Shown here piece after piece: positions 44,117 to 53,313 of a DNA stretch of 64,000 nt; position 1 is the stretch's first letter; every line of letters starts with the position of its first letter. The stretch lies in the NCBI RefSeq assembly GCF_900115205.1, contig NZ_FOYQ01000002.1:434001-498000 (forward strand), in the 5' to 3' direction. The position numbers were made by a program, and so were the translations under genes. Source of the stretch: Robiginitalea myxolifaciens (GTDB taxonomy: Bacteria; Bacteroidota; Bacteroidia; Flavobacteriales; Flavobacteriaceae). The notes below the pieces were generated by a model, which saw nothing but the letters and a program-made list of their open reading frames with translations, had not been told where the DNA came from and did no database searches.

Positions 44117-44143
44117 TTAAAAGAGGTGTTCTATTAAATAAAA
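44102..44143 (+). repeat. 21-bp tandem duplication at the 3' end of the CpsB gene
   Basis: Two adjacent 21-bp copies (44102-44122 and 44123-44143), 19 of 21 identical. The first copy holds the last codons and the TAA stop of the CpsB gene, so the second is a non-coding duplicate of the gene end. Confidence 0.8.
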
Positions 44144-44168
44144 AAACCGCGGAAATCCGCGGTTTTTT
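44141..44168. terminator. Bidirectional intrinsic terminator
   Basis: A 12-bp stem (AAAAAACCGCGG / CCGCGGTTTTTT) with an AAAT loop between the convergent CpsB and giant genes; T-tracts follow on both strands. Confidence 0.92.
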
Positions 44169-44207
44169 TGATTGGTTTTGATCCTGAATTTATAGGTGCC
44201 CACCCGG

Positions 44208-47200
44208 CTACGGGTTGCGTACCATTAACTTTAGAATTTGGTCTTCTCCCCGATTGAACTCCAACCGTACAAAGTAAATACCGTAGCTGTACATGCCTAC
44301 CGGAATGTGGTATGCTCCGGTAATTCCCGGCAGGTCCGGAGATTCGAATAATGGTCCCGGATCATTGATTTCACGCATCAATCGACCTGTGTAATCAAAG
44401 ACGCTGATCTTGGTAAGGATTATGGTCGGGTCCTGGGCATTGATGCGCAGCACGCCGTAAAGCTCCTCCCCGGATCGGACCGCAGGGTTGAGTATCGTTG
44501 CTTCTACCTCGTCTCCAGGCCCTTCAGTCTCAACGAGTACGATTGCCTCATCAAAAGCGGTGAAACCATCATCGTCCGTTGCGGTAAGCCTGAAGGTATA
44601 GCTTCCGGCAACCAGGTCAGAAGCCGTCAGGCTCGTGGTATTGGCGTCGGTCAGGGTAGCTGTCGAAGGACCGGCTTCCTGTGTCCATACAACCGAAACC
44701 ACCGTGCCATCGGTATCTGTCGCGGAACCATTCAATACAATCGTACTGGTAGGCAGGGTGATCTGTTGATCAGGTCCTGCATCGACGATTGGAGGCAGGG
44801 CTCCTTCCGGAAGGACAGTAACAGTTACTTCGTCAAATCCGGTTTGATCTTCGTCGTCAGTGGCCGTTAATCGGAACACATAAACTCCTTCCACCAAATC
44901 CGCAGCAGTCAGACTCGCCGTATTGGCATCGGTCAGGGTAGCTGCAGCTGGTCCGCTTTCCTGAGTCCAGAGGTAGGCTACAATAGCACCTCCATCAGGG
45001 TCTGTAGCCGAACCGTTGAGCACAACTACATTGGTAGGCAGCGTGATCGTCTGATCGGGACCCGCATCTACCACTGGTGGCTGCGGGGCTTCCGGTAAGA
45101 CTTCTACCGTAACTTCATCAAAAGCCGTTTCTCCCTCGTCATCTGTTACCGTCAGTCGGAAAACATAGGTGCCTTCAACCAGATCTGAAGCGGTCAGGTC
45201 CGCCGTGTCTTCTCCGGACAGGGTTGCCGCTGCTGGCCCGCTTTCCTGGGTCCAGGCAAAGGTTACAATATTTCCACCATCCGGATCACTCGCCGTTCCG
45301 TTAAGGACTACCGAATTGGTCGGCAGCGTAATCTGCTGATCCGCTCCGGCGTCGACAACCGGTGGCTGGGTTCCTGATGGTTCCACTACCACGGTTACAT
45401 CGTCAAAGGCAGTTTCCCCTTCGTCGTCGGTTACTGTCAATCGGAAAACATAGGTTCCCTCGATTAAGTCGTCGGCCGTTAAATCGGGGCTATCCGCACC
45501 TGTTAGCGTAGCTACACTTGGCCCGCTTGGTTGGGTCCAGGCATAGGTTACAATAACTCCCCCATCCGGGTCAGAGGCGGTACCATTAAGGGTCACCGTA
45601 TTTGTCGGTAATGTAATTTGCTGATCCGGTCCTGCGTCCACTACCGGTGGCAAGGAGGAAGGTGGATTCACCACTACAGTTACCTCATCAAAGGCCGTTT
45701 CTGCTTCGTCATCGGTCACAGTCAGGCGGAAAACATAGGTGCCTGCTTCAAGACCTGAAGCCAACAAGTCAGGCGTGCTCGCGCCAGAAAGTGAAGCTGT
45801 GGATGGTCCGGACTCCTGTGTCCAGGCATAGGTTACAATAGTACCTCCATCGGGATCGCTGGCCGTTCCATTGAGCAATACATTGTCTTCTGGCAAAGTA
45901 ATTTCCTGATCAGCCCCAGCGTCGACCACTGGTGGTGCCGAAGCCGGTGTCGTAACCTGGATCAATACCGTATTCGTATCGGAATTGCCATCAATATCAC
46001 CAACAGTCAGGGAAACCAAATAATCCCCTGGTGCGGTGAAGGTGTGTTGCGGATCTGCCTCAGTAGTTGTAGGGCTTCCATCCATGAAATCCCACAGATA
46101 TGAGGTCACACCCACATCGTCCAGGGAGTTACTACCCGTAAACTGGACCGTAAGCGGAGCTTCACCAGACAGCGGATCTGCCTCCGGTACAGCAATCAGG
46201 TCTCCCGCTTCCCCTATGATCCATTGGAAATTAATGGTTTGGGTAGCCGGCGGAACCGCATCGTCGCTTACAGTAATCTCCACATCGTACGGACTGTTTG
46301 CCGCCGCTCCATCGGTCTGCCCGGTCCTGGAGGATTCTGCAAATCCGTTCAGGGTAGCATCTCCTACGTTGCCAAAAGTATCGAATTTGTACAGGGCAAA
46401 TCGATCAATCGCATGGCCTGTAGAGCGTTCCGAAATCTGCGCGGTGTACGTACCGGCAGCTTCGAAATACACATAGACATTATGTGGATCGTTATCACTG
46501 GTCAGGGCTTGCCAATCATAGGTTTCCGAAGCCCCACCGGAGCGATAGATTTTAAAGTATCCATTGTTGGAATTCCCTTCAGGGATGGTTCCTGCAGATT
46601 CGCGTCCACTACCAACCGGGAAAACGATATCGGTTTGTGCACCCTGAAGATTTGCAATCAGGGCAGCCTCACTGGCAGGTGTTCCCTTAAATCCAAAGAA
46701 CCAGACGCCATTATCATTGGGGAATTTTAACCAGTTGTCGTTTTCTTCCGTGGAATTACTGCCACTGTAGAAACTATTCCAGTTAAATCGATAGACCCCA
46801 GGTGTGGTAATTTGGATATCGTAATTCATCGTACCTCCATTAGGCGAACCTAAATGGTCAGTACCTGCAATTATTCCAGTTTCCCCATCGATGTTGGTAA
46901 TGGTCCAGGTGGGATCCAAATCCACGGATTCTGCCTCCGCTACGACCAGTCCTCCGGATTCGATAAAGGCACCGTTGGCCGTAGACCCTTCGAAAATGGT
47001 TCCGGTTATTACTCCGGTATTTGGATCTATAGTAAGGTTAGGTGGAAGCCCGTTTGCGCTGTATGTCAATGCATTAGAGCTGCTCGCCTGAATAGGCAAG
47101 GTAACTGTATCCCCTTCGTAGTTGAACTGGTTCCCAGGATTGGTAACTTCCAACTCCGTATCCGCATTATTGGATAGGACAATAGTCAATACCTCTCCAT

Positions 47201-50200
47201 TATCGTAATCAATGGTAACCTGAGCCGAACGATCTGCACCCGTACCATTCAAGGTAAAGGTTAGCACATGGGTTTGACCGGGGTTTAAGAGGGCGTTATT
47301 CAGATCGCCCGCATCAAAACTAAAGTCCCCAGCATTCGCACCACTTACGGTGATGTCCCGGATAAACTTACCGATGTTTCCACCGACCACGCTCAAATCA
47401 ATATCCTGAGTTTCGCCATCGGCAAAGATTACAAAACTCGGCGCATCCAGGGTACTGGCTACGCTGGGTGTTCCCTGTGGATTGTCGGCGCCCAGGTATT
47501 CCATGTTCTTTTGATTGCTGGGTCCTCCCAGTATGAGGGAGCCCGCTAGAATAAACACGCCTTCTCCGGAAACAATCGCCTGGGTTCCGTGACGCTCAAA
47601 ATTCATATCGGGTAGTCTGGTCCAGGATCCCGCAACCGGGTCATAGGCCTCGGTGATCGGCAAGGCATCCGAGGTATTTACCCCGTAGACTAGCTGATTT
47701 TGAACTTCCCCTCCAATGACGATCAACTGGCCCTGGAAGCTTACCGTAGTGGATCCCCCACGAGGCGTGGGCAGATCTTCGGTAAGGGTAGACCAGGTCC
47801 CGGTGTTAAAGTCATAGACATCAACTTCGGCAATAGTTGGCGCAAATACCCCGCCGGTACCTCCGGACAATCTTCCTCCGGCCATATAAAGGTTATCTCC
47901 GATTATTCCGGAATGGAAGTGATCCCGGGCTCTTGGCGCATCGGCCAGAACGGTCCAGGTTCCGGTAGCCGGATCGAACTCGTCGAACCAGGGAACCCAT
48001 CCACCATCGTGACCATCGGTATTACCGCCACTGATATAGAACTTATTGTTGTAGATAGACAAACCGGTAGAACCTCTGCGACGGGCAACTGGGATCTCAG
48101 GACCTTCAATCCAGGTTTCCGTTGCCGGATCAAACATCCAGATGTGCTCTGCAGCGGCTTCGTTCGGGAAGTTGTTATCGACAAATGCCCCGATAATCCA
48201 AATAAGCCCTTGATACTCTACCGCCTGGAAGTGGTTGAAATCAAAAGGCGCAGAATCAATAAGGTTTACCCAGGTATTGGTGGTGTAATCATAGACATCG
48301 ATAGTCTTGCTGTTCTCACGTCCACCCATGAGGTAAAATTTGTCACCAGCCTGAACAAAAGAACACTCGTGGCGTCCGGTATAATTCAGGGCTTCGTCTT
48401 TTTCCAACCACAACAAGGTGGTATTCACGCTCCAGGTAAAGACCTGGGTAGCAGGTGCTGAACCGGGACGCAGCACGGTAACGACCGTTTGGTAATTTCC
48501 GTCCCCATTGGGGCCGCCAATTCCAGCTGCCTGGTCAATCGTACCACTAATCAGGCCGCTTACGGCGTTGATTGTAATTCCTTCGGGTTGCCCGGCTATA
48601 TAGTAACGCAGGGGTTGTCCATTGTCCCCTCCGCTCGCGCTGGCGCTGAAACTGATGATTTCTCCCGTATTATTCTGCTGGTTGGGTATGCTGTTTAATA
48701 CGAGGTCCGGCAGGGCATCGTTAATGGCAAATACTTCGATACCATTGAGAACTGGGTTCTCCACAACATGCTCAAAGAGTATATTCAGGGTACCGTCATT
48801 TACCGTCACGGGATAGGATAAAACCCCTCCTGTCAGGTGGCCAAAGGAAGCAATGACATCGAAATCATCTTCTACTAAGGCGCCTTCAATGCTGATATCG
48901 AAAATGCGATCTCCAACCTGGGAATTCCCTTCGAAGAAATTGGCGATGTAAAGATTCACCCAATAATCCCCGCTCCCTAAATCCATGGTATATTCCATTT
49001 CCGGAGCCGCGGGTAAGTCAAACCTTTCGGTGCCAAAGAGTGTTTCGTAGGTGTTCGCATCGATATAAGCAGGCACGCTTACATCCCGATTCTCATTGAG
49101 CAGGCCGCTCGTTGCCAACACGGAACCTGTATTCACAGAATAATTTCCACCATTCTGCAATCCACTTTGTGCATTGGCTTCCCAATCGGGAGCGATATCG
49201 GTACTGGTAATTCCAGCTCCGCCCGCATTGATGCGGAAGGCAAATGCCTCGAATACCTCCCATTGGAAATTAATAGTAACAGCATCTGTGTTTGTGCCGT
49301 CGGTATCATCTATTGAAATGATGACATTATAAGGGCTTCCTGAAGCTGCTCCAGCCGCTATGGTTCCCCCGATTTGACCATTGGTCGGCTCGATGGTAAT
49401 TCCAGGAGGAAGTCCTGTTGCCGCATACTGCAGGTTTCCATCTCCCCCATAAGCCGTTACGCCGAGACTTCCACCTAACTGCTCCCCTTCATTATTGCTC
49501 TGATCGGCGATATCGAACACGTAAATTGGCGTATCGTCGTCAGGAGCATCCAAAATTTCGATCGCATTAATCAGTGGATTCTCTACCTGGTGGAGGAATG
49601 AAATGTCGATGTCTCCATCCGTAATATTGATAATGTGGGAAATCACAGTACCCGTTTCATGTCCATAAGTAGCAGACAAATCCAGGTCCGTTAAGAGTGG
49701 CAGGGCCGCTCCCTCCAAAGTGACATCAAAAATACGTTGCCCGGGATCAGAGGTTCCCGAGAAGCTATTCCCAACATAGAGACGAACCTCATAATTTCCA
49801 GGCTGGCTTACCGGGAAAGAATAGGAGAGATTCGGTGCTCCGGGTATATTGTCGTAACGCTCTGTTGCAAAAACCTCCAGCGGAGTAGTCGTTTGGTTCA
49901 CGGAACCGTCTACCGGCATTGTGGTCGAAATAAACTGTTGGTTCGTACCTGCTTGTGACAGGTAGGCGGAAGGATTTGTAGGCGTGTCTTCTTCCCAGGC
50001 CAGATCCCCGTCTATAGCCGCTAATCCAGGGCCTCCCGTGTTAACGCGATACAGCACAATAGGCCCATCTGTAACCGTTACCTGGAAGGTGTCTTCCACA
50101 AAGAAACCATCGGAATCCGTTGCCCGGATAGTTATCTGGGAAACTTCGGCCGTTCCGGGATAGGTCAGCGTAAGGATGTTACTGCTAATAGAAGCTCCAA

Positions 50201-53060
50201 CAGCATTATTGGTATTGGTCTCAACGGTGTAAGTGAGGTTGGCGGTACCTCCATCGTCGTCGAAATAGTTGTCTAAATCTATATCCTCGTCTGCCGCGTT
50301 AATGGTGCGCAATAAATCGGGTAACTCCAGGACAACTACAGGTACTTCCCCAACAACGTTGAGGAAATCCCAGGTTCCTTCCAGTTCTACCCCAACGGTT
50401 CCGGAAGTTCCCGTAAATCCTACTGCTAGATCCTGATTGCTGTTCTGGATGGCATTGAGAATACTTCCCTGAGCCGTAATCGTGCCAATGGTTTCCCGTG
50501 CCGCTCCATCCTTGGAATACTCAAGCAGCACCTCTCCATTGGAAGGATCTACTTCAAAGTAGAATACCATTGACGCGGTCGGACGCTGTCCGGTTGGAAT
50601 ATTAACCGTAATAGGGGTTTGAGGAACATCGTTAATTTCCTGCAAGGCCGTAATACCATCTGTAGTAAGGACAACCTTTATATAATTACTTTGGGTTCCA
50701 TCTCCAATGAAGTGCCCCAGCTCTCCGCCAACGGCGGCAGTATTCCCGTAAAGTTGTAAAGGCCCGTCAAAATTCAGCAAGTTCCCGATAACGGTGAATT
50801 TACCGGTAGTTTGATCGACCTGGACACCATATTGATACCCCTTTTCCTGGGTATTGGTCGCACCGAGGGCCGTGCCGGAAGTCATGTGGGAAGTCATGAG
50901 TCCTGGCGCACCACCCAATACGTCATTCGGGTTGGGATCTCCCGGATCATCGCGTCGGTCCAGCCAAAGCAGCCAGTTGGCGCCGGTATCCCCGTTGTTC
51001 ATTAATCCGGTCATCCCCAGTCCGAAGATTCCACCCAGCCCCTGCTGGTCGTTGAATAAATCGTTACGGACCGGAAGGGTAAAGGCATCGCTGCCGGTAG
51101 TGGCTGGATCTCCTAATTGAAAGGGATCGTTGGCATCCAAGATACCATCAGCGTCATCGTCCGTATCGTTCAGATCGGAAATCAGCGGCGCTCCGGCAAC
51201 CTTGTCGAAATCGTCTGGCTGAGACCCTCCGTTACAGGGATCCGTGCCGTTATCTTCTTCGTCCTGGTTGGTGTAGCCGTCGCCATCGTAATCCGCATTC
51301 GGATCATATCCGGGTTCACCCGGTTCGATACAATCCACAAAATCCTGTGGCTCATTGACAACGATCTTTCCGTTCAGGGTACCCGCCCAAACCGTACCGG
51401 GAAATACTTCTAAATCTCCATTACACTGGATGGCCAGTGCATTACCACCGATCCCAGAAAAGAAATTCGAGGTAAGATTCAGCAGTGTTCCGTCGGGATT
51501 AAGTTCTACCCGGCGAATATTTCCACCGCTATGACCTGCCATGAGGTTACCCTGCAGGGCTCCACCATAGTTGGAAGCTGTGTATTCATCGATACCGTTG
51601 GTATTGGTTCCCCAAATAACAATTTCTCCGTCGACAGGACCGTCGGGATTGGCAATGCCAGGGCCTCGCCAGTCGCCCTCTACCGGGTTAGCTGAAGGAA
51701 CAGGAGGCCAGTTTGCCGGGAGGGCAATACTGGGGTCCGTAGTAGATCCGGGGGTAGAACCATCCGGATCATAAGTCTGTGTTCTGAACACCGCTCCGGC
51801 TAAACCAGAAGCTGCCGGGGCTGTAAACAGACCGGCACCGTTTGGATTTGCCCGGGTTGGATTGGGGTGTCCCCCGTAGTAAGACCCGAAGGTATAGGTT
51901 TCTAAATCCGTGGTCACCAATTGCAGGTGATCCAGGTTATTGATTTCTTCTCCACCAGATGGGGAATCACTTCCCGGTTCTGCCGGATCGTAATTATTGG
52001 TTACAGAGCCTCCCCCTTCATTTTCTGGAAATCCACCCCAACCCTGGTTTGCGCCATTGTCGGTAACGTAGAGCGCCCCGCTTTCAGTTACAACGAGGTC
52101 ATAGGCATTCCGGTATCCCGGAGATAAAATCTGTACAGGTCCTGTTGGGTCTACAATCGCCTGGTTGAGGCCATCGTTTCCACCCCAGGGATCCCCAACG
52201 TCGATTCCATCATATCCCGGATCGTCAGGGTCTGTAATACCGTTTACGTTTGCTCGCGTGGGATCGTCCAGTGTGGGAAGATCGTAGATATAATCCCTGC
52301 CGTCACCATCGGTGAGGATAGGCATGCTGTTGATCATATCCAGGTTAATGGAGATCACAGCACCGGATAAAGCGTATTCACAGGTGTACACGAAGTTGGT
52401 GGAAGGTGCTCCCCCATTGGTAATTCCACCTGAAGCAACTACCAGGTAATTCGTGCCATTGATGTTTGTAATCTGAAAGGCGTTCGTAGCGTGGTTTTCT
52501 TCTGATCGCGGTAATCCTCTTACCAAATCAACCACATCCCAGCTCGCTCCGTTCCAGCTCATTCGGGTAATGATCCCGGAGTTCGTATCGAGGTCCACGT
52601 CCCCGTTTCCTCCTCCTTCTCCGGAACCGATCCGGAAATCACTGGAAGAAACATAAATCACCGGGTTAAGTGCAGTCCCTCCTACCTCAATACCAATGGT
52701 TTCCCGATTATTACAATCGGTAGCCGTACCGCTACAGGGCGACCCGTCGTCATCGTGGTTGACAATGGTTTGCACCCCGTTGAGGGTTTCCAATCCGGTG
52801 ACGATGTAATCGGTGGGACCGTTTCGCTGTACCGTGTAAATTTTGATGGTTCCCGGGTATTCCGCAACGTAAAGCCGGCCATCAGGGCCAAATGTAAGCC
52901 CGGTTACCCCGGAAGAAACATTGGCAAAACCATTGAAGTCCAATTCGCTTTGCGAGAAATTGAATTGAGAATAGCTTTTAAATCCCCCAAGCAGCATGAA
53001 TGCAAACGCGATCAGGACGTAATGCATACGCTTGGAACGGGCAGAAGTAGTGTTTCTCAT
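44208..53060 (-). CDS. Giant mosaic surface protein, T9SS-sorted
   Basis: A 2950-residue secreted protein (ATG 53060, signal peptide ending SYSQ). Approximate domains: beta-propeller with sorbosone/PQQ-like pattern (20-550), calcium-binding TSP3-like (590-650), concanavalin/lectin-like (650-900), malectin-like (1000-1165), Ig-like, malectin-like (1275-1450), Ig-like, Kelch propeller (1540-1850), choice-of-anchor-like, Ig-like interrupted by a CBM-like module (2025-2240), PKD (2300-2370), five 95-residue PKD/REJ-like repeats (2370-2845) and a T9SS type A C-terminal domain. It probably binds carbohydrate at the cell surface and may act as adhesin or capsule scaffold. A TTG start at 53081 is possible but less likely. 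Confidence 0.9.
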   Translation of the reverse strand: MRNTTSARSKRMHYVLIAFAFMLLGGFKSYSQFNFSQSELDFNGFANVSSGVTGLTFGPDGRLYVAEYPGTIKIYTVQRNGPTDYIVTGLETLNGVQTIVNHDDDGSPCSGTATDCNNRETIGIEVGGTALNPVIYVSSSDFRIGSGEGGGNGDVDLDTNSGIITRMSWNGASWDVVDLVRGLPRSEENHATNAFQITNINGTNYLVVASGGITNGGAPSTNFVYTCEYALSGAVISINLDMINSMPILTDGDGRDYIYDLPTLDDPTRANVNGITDPDDPGYDGIDVGDPWGGNDGLNQAIVDPTGPVQILSPGYRNAYDLVVTESGALYVTDNGANQGWGGFPENEGGGSVTNNYDPAEPGSDSPSGGEEINNLDHLQLVTTDLETYTFGSYYGGHPNPTRANPNGAGLFTAPAASGLAGAVFRTQTYDPDGSTPGSTTDPSIALPANWPPVPSANPVEGDWRGPGIANPDGPVDGEIVIWGTNTNGIDEYTASNYGGALQGNLMAGHSGGNIRRVELNPDGTLLNLTSNFFSGIGGNALAIQCNGDLEVFPGTVWAGTLNGKIVVNEPQDFVDCIEPGEPGYDPNADYDGDGYTNQDEEDNGTDPCNGGSQPDDFDKVAGAPLISDLNDTDDDADGILDANDPFQLGDPATTGSDAFTLPVRNDLFNDQQGLGGIFGLGMTGLMNNGDTGANWLLWLDRRDDPGDPNPNDVLGGAPGLMTSHMTSGTALGATNTQEKGYQYGVQVDQTTGKFTVIGNLLNFDGPLQLYGNTAAVGGELGHFIGDGTQSNYIKVVLTTDGITALQEINDVPQTPITVNIPTGQRPTASMVFYFEVDPSNGEVLLEYSKDGAARETIGTITAQGSILNAIQNSNQDLAVGFTGTSGTVGVELEGTWDFLNVVGEVPVVVLELPDLLRTINAADEDIDLDNYFDDDGGTANLTYTVETNTNNAVGASISSNILTLTYPGTAEVSQITIRATDSDGFFVEDTFQVTVTDGPIVLYRVNTGGPGLAAIDGDLAWEEDTPTNPSAYLSQAGTNQQFISTTMPVDGSVNQTTTPLEVFATERYDNIPGAPNLSYSFPVSQPGNYEVRLYVGNSFSGTSDPGQRIFDVTLEGAALPLLTDLDLSATYGHETGTVISHIINITDGDIDISFLHQVENPLINAIEILDAPDDDTPIYVFDIADQSNNEGEQLGGSLGVTAYGGDGNLQYAATGLPPGITIEPTNGQIGGTIAAGAASGSPYNVIISIDDTDGTNTDAVTINFQWEVFEAFAFRINAGGAGITSTDIAPDWEANAQSGLQNGGNYSVNTGSVLATSGLLNENRDVSVPAYIDANTYETLFGTERFDLPAAPEMEYTMDLGSGDYWVNLYIANFFEGNSQVGDRIFDISIEGALVEDDFDVIASFGHLTGGVLSYPVTVNDGTLNILFEHVVENPVLNGIEVFAINDALPDLVLNSIPNQQNNTGEIISFSASASGGDNGQPLRYYIAGQPEGITINAVSGLISGTIDQAAGIGGPNGDGNYQTVVTVLRPGSAPATQVFTWSVNTTLLWLEKDEALNYTGRHECSFVQAGDKFYLMGGRENSKTIDVYDYTTNTWVNLIDSAPFDFNHFQAVEYQGLIWIIGAFVDNNFPNEAAAEHIWMFDPATETWIEGPEIPVARRRGSTGLSIYNNKFYISGGNTDGHDGGWVPWFDEFDPATGTWTVLADAPRARDHFHSGIIGDNLYMAGGRLSGGTGGVFAPTIAEVDVYDFNTGTWSTLTEDLPTPRGGSTTVSFQGQLIVIGGEVQNQLVYGVNTSDALPITEAYDPVAGSWTRLPDMNFERHGTQAIVSGEGVFILAGSLILGGPSNQKNMEYLGADNPQGTPSVASTLDAPSFVIFADGETQDIDLSVVGGNIGKFIRDITVSGANAGDFSFDAGDLNNALLNPGQTHVLTFTLNGTGADRSAQVTIDYDNGEVLTIVLSNNADTELEVTNPGNQFNYEGDTVTLPIQASSSNALTYSANGLPPNLTIDPNTGVITGTIFEGSTANGAFIESGGLVVAEAESVDLDPTWTITNIDGETGIIAGTDHLGSPNGGTMNYDIQITTPGVYRFNWNSFYSGSNSTEENDNWLKFPNDNGVWFFGFKGTPASEAALIANLQGAQTDIVFPVGSGRESAGTIPEGNSNNGYFKIYRSGGASETYDWQALTSDNDPHNVYVYFEAAGTYTAQISERSTGHAIDRFALYKFDTFGNVGDATLNGFAESSRTGQTDGAAANSPYDVEITVSDDAVPPATQTINFQWIIGEAGDLIAVPEADPLSGEAPLTVQFTGSNSLDDVGVTSYLWDFMDGSPTTTEADPQHTFTAPGDYLVSLTVGDIDGNSDTNTVLIQVTTPASAPPVVDAGADQEITLPEDNVLLNGTASDPDGGTIVTYAWTQESGPSTASLSGASTPDLLASGLEAGTYVFRLTVTDDEAETAFDEVTVVVNPPSSLPPVVDAGPDQQITLPTNTVTLNGTASDPDGGVIVTYAWTQPSGPSVATLTGADSPDLTADDLIEGTYVFRLTVTDDEGETAFDDVTVVVEPSGTQPPVVDAGADQQITLPTNSVVLNGTASDPDGGNIVTFAWTQESGPAAATLSGEDTADLTASDLVEGTYVFRLTVTDDEGETAFDEVTVEVLPEAPQPPVVDAGPDQTITLPTNVVVLNGSATDPDGGAIVAYLWTQESGPAAATLTDANTASLTAADLVEGVYVFRLTATDDEDQTGFDEVTVTVLPEGALPPIVDAGPDQQITLPTSTIVLNGSATDTDGTVVSVVWTQEAGPSTATLTDANTTSLTASDLVAGSYTFRLTATDDDGFTAFDEAIVLVETEGPGDEVEATILNPAVRSGEELYGVLRINAQDPTIILTKISVFDYTGRLMREINDPGPLFESPDLPGITGAYHIPVGMYSYGIYFVRLEFNRGEDQILKLMVRNP
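44530..45945 (-). repeat. Five tandem 285-bp repeats within the giant gene
   Basis: Five in-frame units of about 285 bp (95 residues) begin near 45930, 45645, 45360, 45074 and 44789 (minus strand) and encode PKD/REJ-like domains of the form PPVVDAGPDQQITLPTNTV. Nucleotide identity between units is visibly high, so copy number could change by recombination. Confidence 0.9.
46345..46985 (-). other. CBM-like module inserted in an Ig-like domain
   Basis: Encodes about 210 residues (start GLVVAEAESVD, end HAIDRFALYKFD) that closely resemble a module of the DUF5060 protein at about 29209-29735. Here it interrupts an Ig-like domain: the N-terminal half (ITGTI) lies just before it and the C-terminal half (NSPYDVEITVSDD) just after it. 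Confidence 0.75.
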
Positions 53061-53313
53061 GATAAGAAAATTATATAGCAATTTTTAAAGTGCCCCCAAG
53101 TAACCAAAGATAACTCAGGGGGCGTGCATCGGAAAATCAGGTCCCGTATATTCGATTAAGCGGGGATGATTGACGTTCAAATACAACCGGTGCAAATTTT
53201 GCGCAAAATTCCATGTTAATTCTATGACTTATGGCAGTTTACAAGGGAATTTTTTCAACATTCTGAAGCTGGTTTGTGAATACCAGTTGTCCAGTCAATT
53301 CCCTAATCCATAA
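53061..53313. other. Intergenic region between giant gene and wzc
   Basis: 253 bp without a gene. A hairpin GCCCCC (53092-53097) / GGGGGC (53118-53123) is present. On the minus strand a TATCTTTG (53112 to 53105) lies inside it, a -7 match (TAnnTTTG) 45 bp upstream of the giant ATG. The rest shows nothing recognisable. Confidence 0.5.
53105..53112 (-). promoter_or_regulatory. Candidate -7 element of the giant gene
   Basis: TATCTTTG on the minus strand, exact TAnnTTTG match. A TTTC 19 bp upstream is a near-match -33 box. Predicted start near 53098, leader of about 38 nt to the ATG at 53060. Confidence 0.5.

Noticed and set aside
44530-45945. Possible CRISPR-like repeats
   Set aside because: Repeats are 285 bp, in frame and protein coding, without spacers; they are domain repeats.
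46224-46730. Plus-strand 168-codon frame inside the giant gene
   Set aside because: Shadow of the giant gene in another frame, with no recognisable family.
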